A DNA stretch of 64,000 nucleotides from Polytrichum commune (taxonomy: Eukaryota; Streptophyta; Polytrichopsida; Polytrichales; Polytrichaceae), in assembly GCA_950295325.1 (NCBI GenBank), contig OX485809.1, forward strand, positions 35,653,081-35,717,080, written 5' to 3'. The translations under genes were made by a program, and so were the position numbers. Numbering within the stretch: the stretch's first letter is position 1; each line of letters begins with the position of its first letter. This document shows, one piece after another, positions 47,039 to 56,680 of the stretch. Below the pieces are notes generated by a model, which worked only from the letters and a program-made list of their open reading frames with translations, did no database searches and was not told the DNA's origin.

Positions 47039-48010
47039 TGTTGCAACCCTTGCTAGGTCCCTTAATAATCTTGCCAATTTTCAATTCTAGCAAAGGTTAC
47101 GAGTCGCTAACCCTTCGCATTCCGCCATGCTAATGGATAGCTCCTCTTACCCCGGACCAATAGTTCATAGGAGGGAACCAACCCTCCTACTTTGCTTTCG
47201 GGACTCACCCCTTAATCGGTAACCCATTTCCCCAATGTGGACTTCCATCCATGGAAGTCCAATCCTATGTTGATCATCGCGTTGCCGGAGCAACACTACA
47301 ACAACCCGAAGCATACTAGGCAACTATGGCCTCACAATAGGCCAAAGCCCATGGAGGCCTTGCCGTTCGGCCTCGGGTGGGTGAGGCCACACCACCTCAC
47401 CCATATAGCCTCTAGGACTTCACGCGGGGCCCCTACCCCACCGTCAACCAACCTCTTGTCTCTCTACCAAGAGTTGGGGCCAAGTGGACATTTTCCTTTA
47501 GCTGCTGGGCCTAGAACTCCCTAGCAGCTTCAGACCATCATAACTTCCTTGTATGATGTCTGATCATAACAACCAACCACTCCATCTTCATCTACGCTTC
47601 ACGTAGATGCCGCTGGACTCCTCACTTGCCCCATTCGGACAAGTATTGAGGACGTTATGCCTGTTTGAACCTTGGCAGTCCCGGGAATCACTCCCAGGCA
47701 CTGCTGTACCAGGGCGCTGTCCCGGGACAGCGCCCCACTCAAATGGCCATAACTCCTAGCTCACACCTCCGATTGAGGTGTTCTTGAGCTTTCTAGAATC
47801 ACCACGCCATGAGCTACGCATAGCTCATGGCCTTACCCTTGTGCCTCCTAGTCTTCGTGGGTGGGAGGCGTTCCCAACGCCCGGGGCCCTCACCCACACT
47901 AGGATCACTTGGGCCCTCTCACCAACGGCGCCACAAGTCCCGGGTGTCACTCCGGGGTCCCCCTTGTGCCCATGGTGTTTCGGGCACTCCTCATGGAGAG
48001 GTGCGCGACA
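47039..48010 (-). repeat. 5' LTR of the complete family A element
   Basis: Sister of the LTR at 40960-41931, with one difference seen over 972 bp. Confidence 0.95.
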
Positions 48011-48015
48011 CTCCC

Positions 48016-49699
48016 CATGTTTTGCAAATCGAATCAAGGCCACGGATGGGTTTTTTAAATTGCCTGTATCGGTTACAGGTGAACTTCGAAACAATGTCAT
48101 GACATACCCTAAATGTTGTGGTTTTTTATTCCGTGATGTACTGGAGAACATGGATTCCTTCATAATGGTTTATTCATACATAGATGCTAATCACGTTGGG
48201 TTGGCATTGCAGGAATGATTGCACATGGACACGGTGATGTCAAGTTTGCTCATTATGCTCTTGATTTGTATCCAGCGGATTCAAACCACACGATAGGATC
48301 ATTTGCAAGGCTTTTACGTGATTTAGAGAAACCACCAGCCTATTCTTCAGGATTGTTATTTGAGAACACGGGTTCAACACCTTTATATGAAGCGGTGTTG
48401 GATGGAAAAGATGTATGCTTGCATTCGTTGCCCGAGCCACCCAATGAACCCGTGATTGCCAAGAAGTTGCCTCCAACTTTGCGTGTCCAATTGGACAATT
48501 GTGCCAAGGACAATAAAAGCAGATATGTATTTGCATATTGGTCGTTGTTGGTTGCGAAAGGCATTTTCAAGGAGGTTTTTGTGTCCTTCCTATTGGTAGG
48601 CCACACGCACGATGATATTGATGCATCTTTTGGGCGGTGGAGCATGAAGTTGCGGGAGAAGGATTTTCCTACAATCCCATTATTGATGAAGTCGTACATG
48701 GATTTGGAGAACGTTCCCGTCATCCCCCATATGATTGAGGAGGTGCCAGACTTCAAGGCATTTATAGAACCTTATATTCGAAGTGGAGCTCACCGATTGA
48801 TCGGGCATACGAAGGCACAACAATTCCGGTTCTACATGCGTGACGATGGTGTCCCGGCCATGCAATACAAGTTGTTGTGCACGACACAAGACTGGAGCCC
48901 GCCGGAGGGTCTTCTTGTGTGGCGCGTGGATGCGGATGGGAAGACCATGTTACCGGATGGGGAGCCTAGCCCTTGTAAGCCAATAGCCATGAAGAATTTG
49001 GAGGATATTTTGAAAGGTATATCAGGCTTCATACAATATTGGGAGAGTTTGAAGATAGCGGATGTTGGCGGATCATGTTGGCATCGTTATGGGAGTTGGA
49101 TACATTATTGGACACGTGTTCGTGCCGCCTTGGTAGACCTCCACCAAGATAGCCCTCATACTTTGAGGCATGGATTTTGGCCACAAACACGAGTCGATGT
49201 ACAAGCTTCAGAGGCTAGTCTTTTGGGAAATGGAGAGGTTCGAGAGGAGTTTGATGTGGACGACCATTACGTGGGGCCTGCTAGTAGTCGTCCGCCACCA
49301 TCTTTCCGCATTGCAGTGGATTGTCATGAAGGATATATGCTCATTTTGCGTCCTGGAGACGAGACATATGTGAAGCCAGTGTGGGTGGCAAGAGCTTTGT
49401 CCAAACCCAATTTTGTAACTTCCAGCCCTCATTTTCGACAAATACAAGTGGAGTACTACCGACCGACGGCAAGGAATGAAGATGTGATTCGGCATTATAC
49501 AGGCTGGGATACAAACCCTAACTTTCGGTGGAAGGTGGATTCTGAGCACGGTCCATCTTGGGTAGATACAGATTCCATATTCATAGCATGGAAACCACGG
49601 AAAAATCATAGTGGATCAGTGTCCATCCCTCAAAAGTACATAATTTTTGCAAAAGACAACCTTGCTCGGATCGCAGAAGAAGCAACCCACGTTGAATGA
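48016..49699 (+). pseudogene. DUF7869-like transposase-type gene, 3' part
   Basis: The frame from 48016 (CFANRIKATDGFFKLPVS) runs to a stop near 48216. A second frame from 48215 encodes 494 residues without interruption. The two are offset by one frame; either a ~47-bp intron (donor near 48166, acceptor TTGCAG ending 48212) or a frameshift explains this. Key motifs are PADSNHTIGS, VQLDNCAKDNKSRY (Asp ~94) and FLLVGHTHDDIDASFGR (~125-141), the signature of DUF7869-type proteins, which look like DDE-type nucleases linked to transposons. The C-terminus has a WxPKKNHSG-like segment. The long open frame suggests the gene was intact until the recent family A insertion upstream. Confidence 0.65.
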
Positions 49700-50215
49700 G
49701 AAGTTGGTAGGATTGTGTTAGCATGATTATAGTGTAAACAGTAATTCTACGAACATATATTACTCATATGTGTGCTCTTCAAAATTGGGGCAGAGTTTGG
49801 GTAGAACTTACGAATACTATATTGTTTTGGAGTTGGATGAATATCCATTTACTATATTTCAATACAAATGTGAAGTTCATTTTTTTATTAAGTTTGGGAC
49901 TAAATTTTCCATTGAAAAAATATGCATTTATTACATGCACTTTGTATGTTGCAATGTCTATATTCTATGGAGCATGCTAATAATAGAAATCATTATATAT
50001 ATATTTTTGGGTGAAACTTGTTTGGAGTGCTCTACCCAATGTGTTTTTGTTGGTGAAGTTGGTGTTGAGTGCTCTACCATATGTGCTTATGTCTGCACAT
50101 CGTAGGTGTGGGATATTAGAACATTTAATATATTTGAGATTGTTGACAATATAGTTTCAGGCATCTTCATGTTGTTTGATCCATATATTAATTTGAGACT
50201 AGAGAAAGTCTCAAT
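49700..50215. other. AT-rich 3' flank
   Basis: Downstream of the DUF7869-like stop; low-complexity A/T with no frame of note. Repeated GGAGTGCTCTACC / GAGTGCTCTACC (about 50016-50080) is a short local duplication. Confidence 0.4.
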
Positions 50216-51458
50216 TTAACGAATATAGTGTTCTATGGGTTTTGTATGTCCTGTAGGTGGAGAGAAGGGCTCGAAATCATAGGGATCTGAAAGAATAGGT
50301 GAAAGGGGAAAATCATCTGTTGGAATAGGATCAGCAGATAACAGAGGATTATCAGACACAGAGTCAGTGGAATCATCATCTAGAGTCGGTGTAGATGTGA
50401 AAGAAGTGGATACTCCCACTGGTTCAATAGAAGGAGGGATAATTTGTGGTACAAGATCTGGGCTTGGATCTAAGAAAAAAGATGCTGGAATGGATACAGA
50501 CTCAGTCTGCGCAGATTGGAAGCTAGATGAAGAATAACCTGTTGTTTCGTCAAAAATGACGTCTGAACTCTCAGTAATACGATTAGTAACATGATTCCAA
50601 AATCTCCAGCCTTTGCTAGTGTCACTGTAACCGACAAAGATCGTCATTATAGTCCCTTTTGCTTGGAACTTAGTCAATAAAAATATAAGCAAGTGTCCCA
50701 AACGTACGATAATGGGATACACTAGGCTAGGTCTTGAACCATAACTCATAAGGTGTAGTGAAACCGACTTGATGATTGATGGTGCGGTTAAGGAGATACA
50801 CCGCAGTATGGACAGATTCTGCCCAGAGGTTGAGAGGAAGATTGTGCAAGTGTAACATACTTCGAGCAGCTTCGCAAACAGTTTTGTTATCACGTTCAAT
50901 GTAACCATTCTGCTGTGGAGTATAGGGAGTGTTGTTTTCACGGATAATTCCTTCACGCTCCAAAAGTAAGTCAAACTCTGTATTGCAGAACTCTTTGCCA
51001 CGATCTGTTCTCAGGATCTTCACATGTGTATCTGTAGTCCTTTCAATGTATCGTAAGATTTTGAGAAAGAAACGTAGAGCATCACTTTTAGCTTTTAGAA
51101 AAGCTATAAAGCGGTAGGAGGTACAGTCATCCTTAATAAGAATGTAGTATGAAGCACCACCCAATGAGAGTTGTGAAATTTTACCACATAGATCGGCATG
51201 GAGGATTTCACCTGGTACAGTGGAGCGGTCCTTAGAAGAATGGGAAGGATAAGTCGCCTTATGTTGTTTCCCCATAGCACAACCTTTGCACACATTAGGA
51301 AGTTGTGCATGAGATGATAGAGTAAAATCTTGTAAACTCTTGTGAAGACTCATGTTCTTGAGAGTCTGAATGTTTACATGGCCCATTCTGTTATGCCAAA
51401 GTGTGATATCAACATTGTTGTTGGTTGTAACTGCAAGAGCATTTGATGATGATAACAT
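50216..51458 (-). pseudogene. Ty1/copia integrase fragment
   Basis: Two minus-strand frames (51458-50727 and 51001-50216) form one decayed pol segment. The first has the HHCC zinc-binding module (H22, H28, C57, C60 in WHNRMGHVN and CKGCAMGK), then the catalytic triad in copia context: HADLCGKI (D89), LRTDRGKEF (D152) and QQNGYIERDN (E188). A TAG follows YELWFKT and the frame then shifts. The second frame carries the integrase C-terminal part (IFVGYSDTSKGWRFWN) and a Ser/Pro/Asp-rich linker before RT. Gag, protease, RT and LTRs are absent. Confidence 0.85.
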
Positions 51459-51924
51459 TTGGTTTGATGAGAGCGTTGCTAGGGCATGAGCGTAGAGCGC
51501 AGAGTGTACATTTTATGAATTTTGAGCGGAGAGGAATTATTTTTAGTAAATTTTGGTCCAAAAATAGAAAAATTATTTTTGGGAAACGTATATTCATCAG
51601 AATATTCGAATATTATAGTCTTATGACCGTGGAATTCAGTACCCATAACCGTGGAAAATGGGCTTGACATGGAATAAATTTATCTGTGACCGAGTTTTGG
51701 AGGAAATAGAAGACTTCATTGAATAAAACTAAAAGGACACATGTTCACGGAACAACACAAGTGAAGGACAAGTACAAGTGATTCATAAATTTAACATAGC
51801 GAACAAATAATATATATTTATATATACGTATTCACTAAATTGTGAAAATACATAGAGTGACGTGTGTCATACACGTTTATGAAAAAGAACATATATATGA
51901 GACTAATAAATAAATCTGCTGAAT
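51459..51924. other. AT-rich spacer with a repeat shared with 3.05 kb
   Basis: GGCATGAGCGTAGAGCGCAG (51484 on) and its AT-rich continuation resemble 3046-3260. It lies between the copia fragment and the 3' end of the MULE-like gene. Confidence 0.4.
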
Positions 51925-53059
51925 TTAAACTGTAGCATGGGCTAAGATCCCCCTTTCAAGAATTGTTTTCACCTCCTTGAAACTGAGGGTAGGCGCATGC
52001 ATGAAGAGGTCATGGTCGGCCTCTAGTTTGCAGACTTGTACGTAGAGATAGTAAAGATGCTTACAAGGTCGGAATGGACACCCGCGTCTACCCAGCTTAG
52101 CCATTGTCTCTTTGAACGCCGGGCAATTGCAGTCTGGGTAGGCACTGATTGAGAGATGGTAAACTGACTCCGTGGGAGCTAGTTTAGATTGCAAAGTTAC
52201 AACGCATCCAAAACCGGGTTGAGGTATCATTACTACCTTCAGAATACTTGCCTTCATTGTTCTAGCGGAATCAATGTTCTGCATGTGCTTCGAACTGGCA
52301 CAAGTGATTGAGCGGCGCATGTTCTTTGACTTTCGTGTTTTTGGATAAACGTCCGCATTATCTGGCATTGGAACCTGTGACAGATCCGGTGGCGGTGCTA
52401 CACTGTTGAACGTGCGGCTCATAGGAACGCTTTGCTTTTGGGGAAGTTGAAATCCCGCATTCTCCAACGCCTCAATCTCGGAACGTGTGAGATTGGTCCC
52501 TATCTTCACAGGCCAAACCGACGGGATGGGAGGTCGTTCCTCGTAATCCGAAAATGGCTCTATCCATCGTCGACGATGCCCCTTCACACACTTCTCAATA
52601 TCGTCAGCACAGAAAAAAAACTGCTCCACCACCTTCTGGTTACCTTTTTGAGGGTGGGTCCAAAGGCCAGTGTATGTGGGAGCTGGGGTGCTCTTCCCGT
52701 TTTGGACGATATGGGATGTACACTTCTTTCGAGTGACAGCCATCTGCGCCCAACAAGCCTTCGCAGAAACCTTATTAAGTCGGGCAATGTGCCATAGCTT
52801 CTCATTCACACGAGACTCCTCCACGGCCGTCACCCGTCCAATATCTATGCCAGTTGAGGCAGGGGGCTGTGTTGGGCGTTCCACTTCCACTTGAACTTCC
52901 TCCTGGATGGTACTCAGATTTTGAGCACGAGCACGTGTCACCCTCCGACCCACTCGAGGACGTGAAAAATTAACAGTGTCTGGCCTATGAGTTTCTTCTT
53001 CATCGCCAAGGGGAAGATCCGGCTTCCGTTTCCTTGACCCAAAAACCTCAGCTCCTTCA
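51925..53059 (-). pseudogene. MULE-like gene, C-terminal part with SWIM zinc finger
   Basis: An open minus-strand frame beginning EGAEVFGSRKRK at 53059, directly at a family A LTR end, and stopping at 51925. It has basic segments (SRKRKPD, RPRVGRRVTRARAQN) and a C-terminal SWIM-type motif CxC...CxH (CNCPAFKE followed by CPFRPCKHLYYLY), the usual C-terminal zinc finger of MULE-type transposases. It joins in frame to the plus-strand block ending at 21800. Its opposite strand relative to 14.7-21.8 kb is explained by the inversion. No stop occurs within this block, unlike the N-terminal parts. Confidence 0.75.
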
Positions 53060-53121
53060 ATGTCGCAACCCTTGCTAGGTCCCTTAATAATCTTGCCAAT
53101 TTTCAATTCTAGCAAAGGTTA
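53060..53121 (-). mobile_element. 62-bp end of the outer family A 3' LTR
   Basis: Identical to the last 62 bp of the LTR ending at 23751. On the minus strand it is followed by TTGAA (plus TTCAA, 53055-53059), the partner of TCGAA at 21796. It is cut at GGTTA by another family A LTR. Confidence 0.9.
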
Positions 53122-54095
53122 TGTCGCAACCCTTGCTAGCCCCCCCTTGACCATCTTGCCAATTTTCAATTCTAGCAAAGGTTACGAGTCGCTAACCCTT
53201 CGCATACCGCCATGCTAATGGTTAGCTCCTCCTACCCCGGACCTTATAGTTCATAGGAGGGAACCAACCCTCCTACTTTGCTTTCGGGACTCACCCCTTA
53301 ATCGGTAACCCATTCCTAGATGTGGACTTCCATCCATGGAAGTCCAATCCCATGTTGATCATCGCGTTGCCGGAGCAACACTACAACAACCCGAACCATA
53401 CTAGGCAACTATGGCCTCACAATGGGCCAATGCCCATGGAGGCCTTGCCGTTCGGCCTCGGGTGGGTGAGGCCACACCACCTCACCCATATAAGCCTCTA
53501 GGACTTCACGCGGGGCCCCTACCCCACCATCAACCAACCTCTTGTCTCTCTACCAAGAGTTGGGGCCAAGTGGATATTTTCCTTTAGCTGCTGGGCCTAG
53601 AACCCCCAGCAGCTTCAGACCATCATAACTTCCTTGTATGATGTCTGATCATAACAACCAACCACTCCATCTTCATCTACGTTTCATGTAGATGCCGATG
53701 GACTCCTCACTTGCCCCATTCGGGCAAGTTATGAGGACGTTATGCCTCTTTGAACCTTGGCAGTCCCGGGAGTCACTCCCAGGCACTGCTGCACCAGGGC
53801 GCTGTCCCGGGACAGCGCCCCACTCAAATGGCCATAACTCCTAGCTCACACCTCCGATTGAGGTGTTCTTGAGCATTCTAGAATCACCACGCTATGAGCT
53901 ACGCATAACTCATGGCCTTACCCTCATGCTTCCTAGTCTCAGCGGGTGGGAGGCGTTCCCAACGCCCCGGGCCCTCACCCACACTAGGATCACTTGGGCC
54001 CTCTCACCAACGGCGCCACAAGTCCCGGGTGTCACTCCGGGGTCCCCCTTGTGCCCATGGTGTTTCGGGCACTCCTTATGGAGAGGTGCGCGACA
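53122..54095 (-). mobile_element. Family A 3' LTR of the inner element
   Basis: A 974-bp minus-oriented LTR, inserted 62 bp from the end of the outer LTR. Next to it on the element side is the polypurine-type tract. Type-II terminal variant, like the LTR at 29908. Confidence 0.9.
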
Positions 54096-54909
54096 CTCAC
54101 CCCCACCAAACGGAGTCGATGCCCTCATCGACTATACTCTTAGTCGGCACACCAATTCTCAAGTTGCCATCCTCTATGGTGCGGCATTGTGTTTACCTTA
54201 GGGCGCGACCCCCACAATGCATCTTCAAATTTGGCATAGTCCCAAAGGTGTCGTTCCTAGGTGGTCCGTTAGCGACCTTGGATCTCTCATCCAAGGACCT
54301 AACCTATACTAGACCCACCTACTTTGGGACTCACTTGGGTTGCCCCTCCTTTGGGGCCTCCCCCGTTAGGCTCCACTAGCCTAACGTGACACATCTAGGC
54401 GAGACCTCGACGCTTCCACTAAGTTGTCTCGGTTGCAACTCCGAGATGGCTTTCCATTGTTAAGCCACGCCTCGATCGCACGGGGGTGATGCCAAGTCCC
54501 GCCCGACTCGGTTCCCACTTTGCTCTTTCGAGACATGGGTTCATGACTCCCATGCGCCAACTCTCGTTAGCTCGCGGGTAGCACTTTTATGAGCACGCGC
54601 CATCACCTTGTCCCCGCCCGGACAAACCCACAATTAAGAAGTTTCTTGGTTTTATCCAAGGCCCCTCCAAGCCATGGCCCCCAATTACTCGGCTTACCCA
54701 ACCTAGTTTGGCATGTCTATTCCCCCTCTTCCATTAACCAAGCACAAGTACAAGACTAGGACCTCATCTCATACTTTTCTCTTTGCACCACTAAAGTTTG
54801 GACTTTATTCCCTCAAGCCAAAGAACAAGTTCATGTTGTGGAGTAATTAGCCTCGAAGCTAAGTGTGCTACTAGCGTCTCTCCCCCACTAAAGGAGATTG
54901 ATGTCCTCA
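54096..54909 (-). other. Family A 3' untranslated region, inner element
   Basis: Near-identical to 41932-42744. Confidence 0.8.
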
Positions 54910-55703
54910 TCAATGCCTACGCTTCATTTTATTGGAATCCTTAGCCTTAGTTTCTTCAAAGTGCTTCACCAATTCATTGGTGTTCACCATGTCTCTTGCC
55001 GCCACCCAAGCGGTTTCTTTCTCATGGTATCCTCACCATTTCACCAAGTATTCCTTTGTACATTTTCTTTCATTTTCACTTGGGCTTCCTACACTTGAGG
55101 ATGCCCTCCTACCTCATGTTCCAAATGACCTCCACAAGGTCGGGAGGTGGCCTAATCACTTGCTTGTGATCGGGCCACAAGGTGTCGTCCTAAAATGACT
55201 TTCGTAATGAGACATGAAATGTCGGATGCAGTTTGATCTCGGGCGGTAATTAATTCCAACTTATACATGTCCTTTAACACTTGTTCCGCAATGGAAAACG
55301 AAGCTCCAATTTTGGACATGAACTTTTGGAGTAAGGCCTTTGGGCAAGGTGAAGTTGTCCACATTCAACAACACCTTATTGGCCCACCTCATACTCCACT
55401 TCGCGTCTTCCGGCATTGATTTGCACTCCGTAGCACCTTCGGGCTTTCTCCACCAACAACTTGGTCATCTCCAAGACTTGTTTACCATCCTTGGCCAAGT
55501 CCTCACCATCTTGGTTGAACTCTAGTGTTGAATGTGCCCCCTCGAGAGCTAGATTAATAGGTTGCAGCGCATCCACTCCATAAGCCACCACCAAAGACCA
55601 CCCCTTGGTAGCCAAGTGCGTGGCTACATTGCAATTACACTCCGCTCGACCCACATAGTCCGCCCAATCTCCTTGGTCCGCCCCCACCAAGTTCCTCAAG
55701 TAT
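54910..55703 (-). pseudogene. Family A integrase C-terminus-chromodomain remnant, copy 2
   Basis: Decayed pol 3' end on the minus strand: LRNLVGADQGDWADYVG, VGQ and a broken chromodomain ending at 54910. Separated from the rest of integrase by the solo LTR at 55704. Confidence 0.75.
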
Positions 55704-56675
55704 TGTCGCAACCCTTGCTAGCCCCCCTTGACAATCTTGCCAATTTTCAATTCTAGCAAAGGTTACGAGCGCTAACCATTCGCATTCCGCCATGCTAATG
55801 ATTAGCTCCTCCTACCCCGGACCTTATAGTTCATAGGAGGGAACCAACCCTCCTACTTTGCTTTCGGGACTCACCCCTTAATCGGTAACCCATTCCTACA
55901 TGTGGACTTCCATCCATGGAAGTCCAATCCCATGTTGATCATCGCATTGCCGAAGCAACACTACAACAACCCGAACCATACTAGGCAACTATGGCCTCAC
56001 AATGGGCCAATGCCCATGGAGGCCTTGCCGTTCGGCCTCGGGTGGGTGAGGCCACACCACCTCACCCATATAAGCCTCTAGGACTTCACGCGGGGCCCCT
56101 ACCCCACCGTCTACCAACCTCTTGTCTCTCTACCAAGAGTTGGGGCCAAGTGGACATTTTCCTTTAGCCGCTGGGCCTAGAAGCCCCCACAGCTTCAGAC
56201 CATCATAACTTCCTTGTATGATGTCTGATGCTAACACTTGACCACTTCATCTTCATCTACGCTTCACGTAGATGCCGATGGACTCCTCACTTGCCCCATT
56301 CGGGCAAGTCTTGAGGAAGTTATGCCTGTTTGAACCTTGGCAGTCCCGGGAATCACTCCCAGGCACTGCTGTACCAGGGCGCTGTCCCGGGACAGCGCCC
56401 CACTCAAAGGGCCATAACTCCTAGCTCACACCTCCGATTGAGGTGTTCTTGAGCATTCTAGAATCTACACGCCATGAGCTACGCATAGCTTATGGCCTTA
56501 CCCTTGTGCCTCCTAGTCTCCGTGGGTGGGAGGCGTTCCCAACGCCCGGGGCCCTCACCCACACTAGGATCACTTGGGCCCTCTCACCAATGGCGCCACA
56601 AGTCCCGGGTGTCACTCCGGGGTCCCCCTTGTGCCCATGGTGTTTCGGGCACTCCTCATGGAGAGGTGCGCGACA
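55704..56675 (-). mobile_element. Family A solo LTR, TSD AGTAT
   Basis: A 972-bp LTR flanked by AGTAT (55699-55703 and 56676-56680), inside the integrase region of copy 2. Confidence 0.95.
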
Positions 56676-56680
56676 AGTAT

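Larger units (their letters stand above)
40960..48010 (-). mobile_element. Complete family A element, TSD CTCCC
   Basis: 7.05 kb: 3' LTR 40960-41931, internal 41932-47038, 5' LTR 47039-48010, flanked by CTCCC (40955-40959 and 48011-48015). The two 972-bp LTRs appear identical except for one base (C at 41190 versus T at the equivalent site near 47266) by my reading, so the insertion is recent. The internal genes are nonetheless thoroughly broken. Confidence 0.95.
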
